Origin: Pelotomaculum sp. UBA4789
Lineage (GTDB): Bacteria; Bacillota; Desulfotomaculia; Desulfotomaculales; Pelotomaculaceae
Direction: 5' to 3'
DNA: 31,830 bases
Assembly: GCA_002402945.1 (NCBI GenBank)
Contig: DHGV01000049.1
Location: 17,733-49,562, forward strand
The notes beneath the pieces were generated by a model. That model was not told the DNA's origin. It saw only the letters and a list, made by a program, of their open reading frames with translations, and did not search any database. Shown in pieces: positions 24,693 to 31,743 of the stretch. A program made the translations under genes and the position numbers. Each line of letters starts with the position of its first letter. The stretch's first letter is position 1.

Positions 24693-26528
24693 TTAGATCT
24701 GGTTGACTTCCAACAGCTTTTTCTGTGGATTTGAGGTTACGGTCAGATAAAGCCAGCCATCTTCCTCGGTAGTTTTCACATCTCCGCCCGACACGACATT
24801 GTTGCTTTCTTCTCCCACGTAAACAGCAACTGTCATATCTTTCAGCCCATCAGGATTTTCAAGTTCGATAGAGTAATCGTTGTCTGCCTTTTTTATCTCA
24901 CACTTCGTTTTTGAGTAACGGTTTAAATAGTCAGCGAACTGGCTCATAGGCGCTACTTTTATTCTTCCCGCGCTCTGTTCAGACAGTGCTTTTTCCTCCA
25001 GGGCCCTGATTGCTTCCAAGCAAAAACGGGTGTCGGACGGGTGAGTGTAAACCATCCTGATCACCTTTTCCCTGGCTGAGAAATCAATCAAATCCTCCAC
25101 CCACTGCCGCACTTCTTCCTCCGACACGTGCCCTCTTTCCATTTCTTCCAGTGAAGCATACTGGCGGTAAGGTGTTATCGGGAAAGCCCACAGTTTCTGA
25201 CCGGAAAAACTCTCATATATCCGTGGATGAGAGGGGCTTGATCCAGAGTCACCGGCATAATAATATGAGTTGATGCCCATTTCTTCTAATTTACTGTTTA
25301 TCCAGAAGGGATGGTTGCCGCCAGGCGCGCTGTACTCGAGCACCTTTCTCCCCGTTACAGCCTCCAATGCTTGGTAATTCCAGTCCAGCAGCTGAAACAC
25401 TTTATCACGTGGCAAATACTGCAGATTATAAGCAAACAGGTTGTGGGCCCAGCCGCCGTGAGAGCCGATTTCACCATAGTTCTGCAGTACCTCCAATATT
25501 GGTCCGCCTCTATAGGTGTTTTCGGCGCCGAAGCCCATGTCATCTCCCAGTTTGTACGTATCGGGCCCAGCTGTTATATGGATTGATAACGGCAGATCGC
25601 TTTGGAAAAGGCCCTGCATCAACATTACAGTCAACGCCTTAAAATAGGCGCCGCTGCAGATATGCAGGTTAATGACAAGGCCGCCCCCACCGTCAGGGCT
25701 GTTTACCAGGCGGGGAGTTCTGGCATAGTCAATCATAAAGGTCCGCAGGACAGCCCTGGGCAGAAGGTCATCAGACCTGAGTTTGCCGCTGGCCAGGGGA
25801 ACATTGGCGTAAACAGCGCTGCCCCCGCTTTCATAATATTTGTCCGTAATCACGGGAATCTCAACGCCGCCCGTTTTGTCAAAAGCTGATATTTGAGCGT
25901 TAATGTTTTTCGCAACGGTATGATCGAATTTCAATTTGCCGTAAGAGTAAGTAGAGAAAGCATTGTCCTGATCCAGCTTTCCGGGTGTTATTCCCCAATC
26001 CTGGCTTTTCGCCTGATCGGTAAAATACATATATCCGGAGTATGTGGATATCCGGCCATCTGGCAGGGGCATATTATATTTTACTCCCAACAGGTCCACC
26101 AATAACGGATCCGGCCGCTGGGCGCCGTCCGGGTTTGAGGTGGCGGGATTTAGGGAAAAAAGTGCGCAGCCGCCTTCATCCCTGACATAAAAACTAATAA
26201 TATCTGCAGTTTCCCGGGTCATCGCGGCATTGATGTTTTCAGGCACCACAATAGCCTGGTAGCGTCCCCTGAGCTCTCCCGGAGCATATCCTGTAAGCTC
26301 AGCAGGAGAAACAACCCTGTAGGGGAATCCCTCTTCTTTCAGAATTTGCTCATATACTGCCTGTACCAACTTATCCTTATCAGAACGCACATCTCCGGCC
26401 AGCAGCGCCACTTGCACTATACTGTTAGGTTCCGCCCATGAAAAACGAAGCAGCAAATTCGTAGCCAGTATAATAGACAAAAAAGACGCTGCGGCAATGA
26501 CTAAATACGTGATTTTTCTTTTCTTCAT
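24693..26528 (-). CDS. Membrane-anchored polysaccharide deacetylase-like protein
   Basis: A 611-residue protein with an N-terminal signal anchor (about residues 6-28), a class I glutamine-amidotransferase-like domain (about 38-290, VALLAGDVRSDKD ... AIVVPENINAA), and a C-terminal NodB/CE4-like barrel (about 290-520). The barrel has GEIGSHGGWAHN, like the H-x-x-x-H metal site, EYSAPGGNHPFW, like CE4 motif 3, and VYTHPSD near its end. The first CE4 motif (TFDDG) is not seen; VINLHICSG stands there. It may modify or bind a surface polysaccharide, by inference. The ATG at 26528 has AGAAGG 12 bases upstream, so the start is uncertain; the frame stays open 15 codons further. Confidence 0.7.
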   Translation of the reverse strand: MKKRKITYLVIAAASFLSIILATNLLLRFSWAEPNSIVQVALLAGDVRSDKDKLVQAVYEQILKEEGFPYRVVSPAELTGYAPGELRGRYQAIVVPENINAAMTRETADIISFYVRDEGGCALFSLNPATSNPDGAQRPDPLLVDLLGVKYNMPLPDGRISTYSGYMYFTDQAKSQDWGITPGKLDQDNAFSTYSYGKLKFDHTVAKNINAQISAFDKTGGVEIPVITDKYYESGGSAVYANVPLASGKLRSDDLLPRAVLRTFMIDYARTPRLVNSPDGGGGLVINLHICSGAYFKALTVMLMQGLFQSDLPLSIHITAGPDTYKLGDDMGFGAENTYRGGPILEVLQNYGEIGSHGGWAHNLFAYNLQYLPRDKVFQLLDWNYQALEAVTGRKVLEYSAPGGNHPFWINSKLEEMGINSYYYAGDSGSSPSHPRIYESFSGQKLWAFPITPYRQYASLEEMERGHVSEEEVRQWVEDLIDFSAREKVIRMVYTHPSDTRFCLEAIRALEEKALSEQSAGRIKVAPMSQFADYLNRYSKTKCEIKKADNDYSIELENPDGLKDMTVAVYVGEESNNVVSGGDVKTTEEDGWLYLTVTSNPQKKLLEVNQI

Positions 26529-26670
26529 TTTTAACTTCAACCTTCTTAAATTATAAAAATTAAGAATAAACAAACCGGTTCCAGGCCTATTCTACCTGAT
26601 ACTATCTGGTTTGTAAAATAATTGAGCAATACAAACCTCTCCGCCCGGACATAAACTAATATATCTTTAT

Positions 26671-26844
26671 TCAGCGGCATGTTTCACCGCCGGTTTTTTC
26701 TCCCCACTCGTCATAAAATCCCCTTGGAATGAAGTTTTCACAGGCCTTTGCCAGTGGCTCCACAGATTTTTTAGTCGCCTCACACATAGCCGCGCCAAAA
26801 GATTTCCAGGTTTTAAAAAAGACGCAGTCCCTGCATTTCATCAT
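26671..26844 (-). CDS. Small Cys-rich (putative zinc-binding) protein, 57 aa
   Basis: A short complete frame between murI and the deacetylase-like gene: MMKCRDCVFFKTWKSFG, then AMCEATKKSVEPLAKACENF and a basic/acidic tail ending TCR. Cysteines are at 4, 7, 21, 35 and 56, and the C-x2-C-x13-C-x13-C spacing followed by ENF/EDF is typical of small zinc-ribbon-like proteins common in Clostridia. AAGGTGA lies just upstream, 5 bases before the second ATG (26841), which may be the true start. Together with its flanks it accounts for the 378 bases between 26529 and 26906; I see nothing else there except a weak inverted CAAACC/GGTTTG pair. Confidence 0.65.
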   Translation of the reverse strand: MMKCRDCVFFKTWKSFGAAMCEATKKSVEPLAKACENFIPRGFYDEWGEKTGGETCR

Positions 26845-26906
26845 TTCACCTTCAATAATAATCCGCGCTGTTTTGAATTATTAGTATATACCTTGCTGCC
26901 GGGCGA

Positions 26907-27704
26907 TTAAAATTCCTCCCGGCACACAATCAGGTCTGGTTTTCCCCAAAGAAGGCGCATTACCGGCCCGGCTATCTCTGGATCACCGCTGGTAAAAAAT
27001 AATTCACTGCCGGCCTGTCTGTCATCGGCTGCCAGGATTTTTTTCTCCAGTACCCGGGCCACCTGTCTGGCCACTGCCACTCCGCTGTCAATGACTTTTA
27101 TATCGCTGCCAACCAGTTTTTCAATTAAAGGCCTTAAAAAGGGGTAGTGAGTGCAGCCTAGAATTATTGTATCCACACCATTTGCCAGCAGATTATCCAG
27201 GTAGCGGCCAAGCAGCGCTTCTGTTTCCGCGTCTCCCCACCTGCCTGATTCAACTGCTTCAACTAATCCCGGACATGGTTGAGTGTATATCTCCAATCCA
27301 TCCCCAAACCTTTTCACCAATGAGTCAAATCTTTCTCCGGCAAGGGTTACCCCGGTGGCAATGACCCCAATCCTGCCATTTCTGGTTACTGACGCCGCTG
27401 GTTTTATTGCAGGCTCTATGCCAATAACGGGTACACTGTACTGTCTGCGCGCAGCATCAAGAGCGGCAATAGATGTCGTGTTGCTGGCTATCACAATTAA
27501 TTTCACGTCCAGCCCAAGCAGAAAATCACAGATCGCAAAGGCTCTGCGCTGTATAACTTCAACCGGCTTAGCCCCATAAGGGCAGTGTGCTGAGTCAGCA
27601 AAATAAATAAGGTTTTCCCCCGGGAGCAATCGGCGCACCTCTTTCATCACTGAAAGCCCTCCGACCCCTGAATCAAAAAATCCTATCGGTTTTTGATTTG
27701 ACAT
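26907..27704 (-). CDS. murI: Glutamate racemase homologue with Ser at the first catalytic Cys
   Basis: A 265-residue Asp/Glu racemase family protein that by family converts L- to D-glutamate for peptidoglycan. The N-terminus GFFDSGVGGLSVMKEVRRLL is typical, with Asp11 and Ser12, and the second active site ILGCTHYPFL (Cys184, His186) is intact. The first catalytic Cys, normally in ACNTATA, is replaced by Ser74 (IASNTTSIAAL; codon AGC). The ATG at 27704 has GAGG 7 bases upstream; eight more codons are open but lie before the site. It may have altered or reduced racemase activity; see findings. Confidence 0.87.
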   Translation of the reverse strand: MSNQKPIGFFDSGVGGLSVMKEVRRLLPGENLIYFADSAHCPYGAKPVEVIQRRAFAICDFLLGLDVKLIVIASNTTSIAALDAARRQYSVPVIGIEPAIKPAASVTRNGRIGVIATGVTLAGERFDSLVKRFGDGLEIYTQPCPGLVEAVESGRWGDAETEALLGRYLDNLLANGVDTIILGCTHYPFLRPLIEKLVGSDIKVIDSGVAVARQVARVLEKKILAADDRQAGSELFFTSGDPEIAGPVMRLLWGKPDLIVCREEF

Positions 27705-27978
27705 AGCCTTACCTCGCACAAATGACATTGTCTGTGAAGTTAAACAACCCTTCTTAATAAGTTTATACGGAAAGCCGCGGTTTCCTTCATGAAAAAAGCA
27801 TAGACCTAAAAAAGCTCCTACAGATAATCCTCTTGTGGTTTGGAAATAGCAATATTAATTAAAACAAATTAAAAATATACTTTTTAAAAACCTGTCACAT
27901 AAAAAAGGGATGTTATATTGTATAAAGAACTATTCTAAACATTATAATACTGGCCTGGTGATGACGGGGGGATATACT
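27705..27978. promoter_or_regulatory. Divergent promoter region between murI and the class II aldolase
   Basis: This 274-base region must carry the outward promoters of both flanking genes. On the plus strand CTGTCA and TATATT are spaced by 16 bases near 27894-27921, a possible sigma-A promoter for the aldolase. A small GGAAA/TTTCC palindrome with a CCGC core lies near 27769-27785. Nothing else is clear. Confidence 0.35.
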
Positions 27979-28533
27979 TTGTTAAATAACTTTCAAAGGA
28001 TCGGGCGTGACCTTTGCCTAACAGGTTTGAACAACTCGCACAGCGGCAACCTGAGTGTGCGCCAGGGCGACCGGATCATCATCACCAGAACCGGTTCCAT
28101 GTTGGGTTATCTTGAGGAGAATGATCTGATAGAAACTGGGCTCATAACAAATGACGCAAATACCGTTCTGGCTTCCATGGAAATCGGAGTGCACCGGGCT
28201 GTTTACAGGAGCACTCCCGCTCTGGCCGTAGTCCACGCCCACCCGGTTCATGCCATCAGCATTTCTTTACTGGAAGAAGAAATAATTCCGATAGATTCCG
28301 AGGGCGCCTTTCTACTGGACAAGATACCCGTTCTGCGTGCAAAATGTACAATCGGGTCTCCCGAGGTAGAAGAAAAATTGCCCTTTTTATTAAGAAAATA
28401 TAAAATCGCAATTGTGCGCGGGCACGGCAGCTTTGCCGCCGGCCATACACTGGAGGAAGCCTATCACTGGACTTCCTGCCTGGAAAATGTATGCCGAATC
28501 ATCTATCTGACGCGGACTCTAAAGCGAAAGTGA
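27979..28533 (+). CDS. Class II aldolase/adducin family protein (fuculose-phosphate aldolase-like)
   Basis: A 184-residue zinc-dependent aldolase-family protein. The phosphate loop is NNSHSGNLSVRQGDRIIITR, then TGSMLGYL; the metal ligands are visible as VVHAHPVHA (two His of HxH) and RGHGSFAAG (third His), with a glutamate in IDSEGAF at a catalytic position. Family members cleave sugar phosphates such as L-fuculose-1-phosphate or act in methylthioribulose salvage and similar pathways; the substrate here is unknown. I take TTG at 27979 because GGGGGG is 7 bases upstream; ATG at 27961 and a frame open back to 27910 are alternatives. It precedes an unknown gene by 7 bases. Confidence 0.85.
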   Translation: MLNNFQRIGRDLCLTGLNNSHSGNLSVRQGDRIIITRTGSMLGYLEENDLIETGLITNDANTVLASMEIGVHRAVYRSTPALAVVHAHPVHAISISLLEEEIIPIDSEGAFLLDKIPVLRAKCTIGSPEVEEKLPFLLRKYKIAIVRGHGSFAAGHTLEEAYHWTSCLENVCRIIYLTRTLKRK

Positions 28534-28540
28534 TAGTGAA

Positions 28541-29086
28541 ATGAAATTATTAGACAATTTAAAAACTCTGGTGGGCGGCAAAATTACGGTTCATCAGGAG
28601 TTTATCAATAAATTTATTAAAGAAACCCTGGATAATAATGAGATCATCAAGGAAATATTATTCACTGTTGGCGAAGGATCTATATGCGCCTCGTTAGGGC
28701 TCCTGATTGGAGAGGGCACACCCGTCAACCTGAAGTTTGAGTTCTCCCTGGGTAAATATGAGTTCAACAAGATTAACCGCTTCGTTGAGCTGATCCTGCT
28801 CAAACCGGCTGCGATTTCGGTTTTCGGTATCAACATTAAAGCAAAGCTTGCGGCGGAGATAGACGAGGCTGAAGCCATTCACGCCGGTGCTCCGGGCGAC
28901 CTGATCAAGATGTTTAATTATTTATCGATATATGAAGACAAGTTTGTGCTGGACTTCAATAAAACGCCCGGCTTCAACAAGGCGCTGCAAAACAAGCTCA
29001 GCTTCTTATCGAAAAACCTGGAAATAACTAAATTGGAACTGAAGAATGAGATGTTATTGCTCCATCCTTCAATAAAATTCTTTTAA
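28541..29086 (+). CDS. Hypothetical protein, co-transcribed with aldolase
   Basis: A 181-residue protein I do not recognise. It has no signal peptide or membrane segment and mixes charged helices with short hydrophobic runs (ILFTVGEGSICASLGLLIGEG, FVELILLKPAAISVFGINIKAKL). It begins 7 bases after the aldolase stop, has only a weak ribosome binding site, and ends 4 bases before a terminator, so it is almost surely the second gene of a two-gene transcript and translationally coupled. The pattern of short hydrophobic beta strands could suggest a lipid-binding or sterol-carrier-like fold, but this is only an impression. Confidence 0.65.
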   Translation: MKLLDNLKTLVGGKITVHQEFINKFIKETLDNNEIIKEILFTVGEGSICASLGLLIGEGTPVNLKFEFSLGKYEFNKINRFVELILLKPAAISVFGINIKAKLAAEIDEAEAIHAGAPGDLIKMFNYLSIYEDKFVLDFNKTPGFNKALQNKLSFLSKNLEITKLELKNEMLLLHPSIKFF

Positions 29087-29090
29087 ATAA

Positions 29091-29111
29091 AAACCCGCAA
29101 GATGCGGGTTT
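29091..29111. terminator. Bidirectional intrinsic terminator
   Basis: A perfect 9-base stem AAACCCGCA/TGCGGGTTT with an AGA loop, followed by TTACTTT on the plus strand and TTATTT on the minus strand. It sits between two convergent genes and can end both: the aldolase pair (+) and the hemerythrin gene (-). Confidence 0.88.
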
Positions 29112-29124
29112 TACTTTATGATTT

Positions 29125-29667
29125 TCAGGTGCTTTTTTTGTTCAGTATTTCATAGAGCTGTTTTTCCTCTTTATGTATATGACTCCCTAAAAACCTGATA
29201 ATTTTATAGCCGTTATGAAGCAGTCCATCTATGTCTACATCTAATATTTCAGGATTTTCCGGCAGTTGATCAAGGTTTTTGGGTACTTCAATTTTATCGA
29301 TATTTCTGGATTTGGAGATAATTTGTGCCAGTTTGTCCCCTTGCTGAAGCTCCGCTCCAAGGTTTTCTTTGCCCAGGGCGTTAATAAATCCTTCAAAGGC
29401 ATCATAAAGCAAATTATGCTCATCATAAAGGCTTGCTATAAATTCCTTATCCTCACTCAGTTTTGATGCTTTAGGATATACTTCTTTTTCCTCAGCTTTA
29501 AAATGAGGAATGATCACGTTTTTGATAATCTCTGCAAACTCTTTTAATTCCCAGATTACATTCGCACCGGATTCTCCGTGTTCGATATCTTTTAAATTAC
29601 CTTCCAGTTTAGTTAAAACAAAATCAACAGCCGCATGTTCATCATAAAATCTTCTCAGCCAGCTCAT
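29125..29667 (-). CDS. Hemerythrin HHE-domain protein
   Basis: A 180-residue helical protein with the hemerythrin metal-ligand pattern: YDEHAAVDF, PHFKAEEKEVYP, DEHNLLYDAF, and SHIHKEEKQLYE at the end. These His/Glu residues bind a di-iron centre for oxygen, nitric oxide or iron sensing. Between the third and fourth ligand groups there is an extra acidic loop of about 60 residues (VPKNLDQLPENPEILDVDID), so the domain is longer than the usual HHE. The ATG at 29667 has GAGGAG 7 bases upstream. In an anaerobe it may protect against oxidants, which is inference. Confidence 0.85.
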   Translation of the reverse strand: MSWLRRFYDEHAAVDFVLTKLEGNLKDIEHGESGANVIWELKEFAEIIKNVIIPHFKAEEKEVYPKASKLSEDKEFIASLYDEHNLLYDAFEGFINALGKENLGAELQQGDKLAQIISKSRNIDKIEVPKNLDQLPENPEILDVDIDGLLHNGYKIIRFLGSHIHKEEKQLYEILNKKST

Positions 29668-29692
29668 ATTAAGACTCCTCAAATATATTAGA

Positions 29693-30136
29693 TTAATAAT
29701 TCATTATATATGTTGACTCCAGTGTTTCTTCCACGATCATCCTTTGGTAAGGGCTGATTATAGATATATTCAGGTCTTCCCGTCCCGCCCAAAGGTACTC
29801 AGTGTGTTCCCTGCTGAGCGTGACCACAGGCCTGCCGGCGCTTCTTAAATTATACAGGTAAAAAACCCCATATCTTTCTATCCCGTCCGGAAACATCACA
29901 ACATAATTCTTCGCCAAACGAGGGCTTCCTTCCAAGCTGAGGCCCGTTTCCTCCCTGACCTCCCTGAGCAAATCCTCAGTGGGGTCACCAGATATATAAT
30001 GGCCTCCGGGCAGTCCCCAAAGTCCTTCCACACCTTTACCCCGGTAGCCTGAATAACGAAGCAGCAGGACTTCTTTCCGGTTCAGTATGACCAGGTGCTG
30101 CATAACCGCCAGGAGCTTGATTTTGGGTTCTTTCAT
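29693..30136 (-). CDS. Nudix hydrolase
   Basis: A 147-residue Nudix-family protein. The Nudix box is WGLPGGHYISGDPTEDLL followed by REVREETGL: the REVREE core that binds magnesium is intact, but the first Glu of the consensus is Asp and the following spacer is one residue shorter. Residues before it (AVMQHLVILNRKEVLLLRYS) fit the first beta strands. The substrate cannot be assigned; 8-oxo-dGTP or other nucleoside diphosphate derivatives are possible. The ATG at 30136 has GAGG 10 bases upstream; the frame is open 14 codons further. Confidence 0.85.
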   Translation of the reverse strand: MKEPKIKLLAVMQHLVILNRKEVLLLRYSGYRGKGVEGLWGLPGGHYISGDPTEDLLREVREETGLSLEGSPRLAKNYVVMFPDGIERYGVFYLYNLRSAGRPVVTLSREHTEYLWAGREDLNISIISPYQRMIVEETLESTYIMNY

Positions 30137-30227
30137 AATCAGCAAACCTCTTTCAATTCCGGGTCCTGATAAAACCACCCTTATCCAGGGTACATCAGCT
30201 GCCGGTACTGACTGGCCACGTTGTCAT

Positions 30228-30262
30228 TGCAAATAAAGTGCAAACCATCGTTGTTATTTGCA
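30228..30262. repeat. 9-bp inverted repeat downstream of an unknown gene
   Basis: TGCAAATAA and TTATTTGCA are exact inverted repeats with a 17-base spacer that itself contains GCAAAC. It is 10 bases past the stop of the unknown gene at 30272-30847, on the side where that gene's transcript ends. It may form a weak terminator or an mRNA-stabilising hairpin; there is no U-tract. Confidence 0.35.
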
Positions 30263-30271
30263 TAAAATTTT

Positions 30272-30847
30272 CTATATGGCTCCACAAAATAAATTATTGA
30301 TTTGATTGCAGAATTTTTTTTGTTCGTTTACAAAATAGGCCGTATTATTAAATAGAAAATCCTTGAACCAGACCATAATACGCTCTGCGTCCTCACCCTT
30401 GAAGTATCTCCAGGCCGGTGAGCCGATGTATCTCCCATATGAGATGTTGCTTGTAAAAAAATCTGGCTTAGTTATCCCCCTGATTTGATTCTCGTATATA
30501 AAACTATTAAAATACTCAATATCTATCCCATCCGGAAATATTTTCATGTATTTGGGTTCCAGCCTGAAATAATAGGGGTAATTTTCGTAACCTGTTTTTG
30601 TTTGTGCCAGGATAGCAGTGCTGGACCTGCCATATGCAACGACTATATATGTGTTCTTGCCGTTTCTTTTGGCTGTTTTTAGAAAAAATATATCTTCATT
30701 CAGGCTGAAATTCTTCCTGCTGATTTTGCTTTTGAAATTAAAATCTTTTTCCGGTTCTGAGATAAAGGCTTCAAAATATTTAACCGATTTTTCAATTGTT
30801 TCAAAATCACCTTTTTCTTTGGTAGTTGAAAGATAAATAAACCTCAT
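30272..30847 (-). CDS. Hypothetical protein
   Basis: A 191-residue protein of unknown function, AT-rich in codon use compared with the housekeeping genes. It begins MRFIYLSTTKEKGDFE and is rich in Phe, Tyr, Lys and Asn, with a mixed alpha/beta look; no signal peptide, membrane segment or recognisable motif. The ATG has AGGTGGG 6 bases upstream. It stands alone between the Nudix gene and the gene-free end of the window. The codon bias and isolation suggest lateral gain, but this is weak evidence. Confidence 0.6.
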   Translation of the reverse strand: MRFIYLSTTKEKGDFETIEKSVKYFEAFISEPEKDFNFKSKISRKNFSLNEDIFFLKTAKRNGKNTYIVVAYGRSSTAILAQTKTGYENYPYYFRLEPKYMKIFPDGIDIEYFNSFIYENQIRGITKPDFFTSNISYGRYIGSPAWRYFKGEDAERIMVWFKDFLFNNTAYFVNEQKKFCNQINNLFCGAI

Positions 30848-30974
30848 TATTTACCCACCTGCCTTACCCCACATATTACTGATATATTCTTTAAATATAA
30901 AGATAATCCTCCATTTGAAGGTTTTATAATGAACAAAGCCTTATTCGCTGTCTGTTGTTTGTCCCTTATATGAT
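30848..30974. other. Gap upstream of an unknown gene
   Basis: The first part of the gene-free right end. It should hold the promoter of the unknown gene at 30272-30847. A TATAAA-like stretch on the minus strand near 30922-30932 and a GGAGG at about 30908-30912 without a suitably spaced start are visible; neither is firm. Confidence 0.35.
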
Positions 30975-31007
30975 CATGAAAGCCGGCCCAAGGGGACCGG
31001 CTTCATG
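30975..31007 (-). terminator. Hairpin terminator after flagellin-like remnant
   Basis: A stem of about 11 bases with one bulge (CATGAAGCCGG / CCGGCTTTCATG on the minus strand) around TCCCCTTGGG lies 31 bases after the stop of the flagellin-like remnant. Strong GCCGG hairpins are usual after flagellin genes. The U-tract is missing on both strands, so its strength is uncertain. Confidence 0.6.
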
Positions 31008-31020
31008 GTAACAACTATTG

Positions 31021-31106
31021 TTTTGGAAGCTGCAAACATTATGCTGCTTTATTCGCCTGGGCCAGCATGGCCGTCGCTTCCCGGGGGTGGCTGGCTGTTT
31101 CGGTGT
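31021..31106. repeat. Direct repeat copy 1 (about 86 bp)
   Basis: This stretch, from TTTTGGAAGCTGCAAACATT to GGCTGTTTCGGTGT, is repeated almost exactly at 31744-31830. The two copies differ in a T-run (four here, five in copy 2) and in a G-run (five here, six in copy 2). They are in the same orientation and start 723 bases apart. The minus strand of the repeat codes for a flagellin C-terminus. Confidence 0.97.
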
Positions 31107-31200
31107 ATGCCGTCACCCCTTCGCCTTTGTCCATGTCGCGGTGATTTAAAATCCCGGCGAATTCAAGGTTTTCTGAAATATCTGCTGGTTTTTGTTTGCT
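31039..31200 (-). pseudogene. Decayed flagellin 3' end
   Basis: The minus strand has a 53-codon open stretch that aligns without gaps to the end of a flagellin: SENL near its start (as in ENLTAAESRIRD), then RDMDKGEGVTAYT (RDVDMAKEMVxYT) and REATAMLAQANKAA (QAATAMLAQANK). It has no start codon; the frame is stopped by TAA at 31201-31203 and again further up. In another frame, about 31204-31250 reads IEQSADRSKWNVKQ, which resembles the preceding flagellin segment, so a frameshift is likely. No upstream half of a flagellin gene is seen in the window. I call it a truncated, decayed copy. Confidence 0.7.
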
Positions 31201-31209
31201 TTACGTTCC

Positions 31210-31743
31210 ATTTGCTTCGATCTGCGCTTTGTTCTATAGTAATCTGAAGTAATCTGAAAGCTATGGGTCCATCAAATCTCTGCTCACGGCGTCAGAGCCG
31301 GGCTTTGTATCGTGTCAACGACTGGCGTGGATGACAACGCTTCAGTTTTTCCGCCTCTAATTCTTATTTAGTAGTTATATTGAGAGCTGTTTTGTTTGAA
31401 GTTGGCGTTTTTCTAAAGCGTATGTTTTATGTCCGAATTGTTACAGCATATAAAGTACAAATATTGTGTGAGTCGTCAACTTTGGTGCCTGCCTTGCCTC
31501 AGGGACCACTGAATACTATATAGTCCGTGTTCTGTCAGCAGCAGGCGGTGCATATCATATATAGTTTCTCTTTTTTAATCATCCATTAGTTTTTCTAGCG
31601 CTTTCATGTGCTATTTTACGGGTCCTTCAGAAATTATGTCTCGTGATACGGGTCACCTGGTCCTGGTTTTAATTCCGGTTCTGGTCTGGTACTGGTTCTG
31701 ATTCCATTTCTGGTCTTGATTCTGGTTCTAACTCTGGTTCTGT
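31210..31743. other. Gene-free spacer between the two flagellin-like repeat copies
   Basis: No convincing gene on either strand. Frames are short and broken. The sequence has mixed composition and does not look like the AT-rich gaps elsewhere. The right part carries the degenerate CTGGTTCTG-type array (31660-31743). A minus-strand frame through that array would read EPELEPESRP, a proline/glutamate-rich linker-like pattern, but it ends within about 30 codons and has no start. The spacer may be the inside of a larger tandem repeat unit with a period of about 723 bases. Confidence 0.5.
31660..31743. repeat. Degenerate short tandem repeat (CTGGTTCTGATT-like)
   Basis: The plus strand holds about seven imperfect copies of a 6- to 12-base unit based on CTGGTTCTGATT: CTGGTCCTGG, CCGGTTCTGG, CTGGTACTGG, TTCTGATTCC, TTCTGGTCTTG, ATTCTGGTTC and so on. 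It lies exactly next to repeat copy 2, taking the place of the hairpin terminator that follows copy 1. Its origin is probably slippage. Confidence 0.8.

Noticed and set aside
31005..31247. 80-aa plus-strand frame at the right end
   Set aside because: It is the complement of the flagellin-like remnant, lacks a start signal and has no protein likeness.
31645..31743. CRISPR array at the CTGGTTCTG repeats
   Set aside because: Units are 6 to 12 bases, imperfect and adjacent with no spacers, and no cas gene is present.
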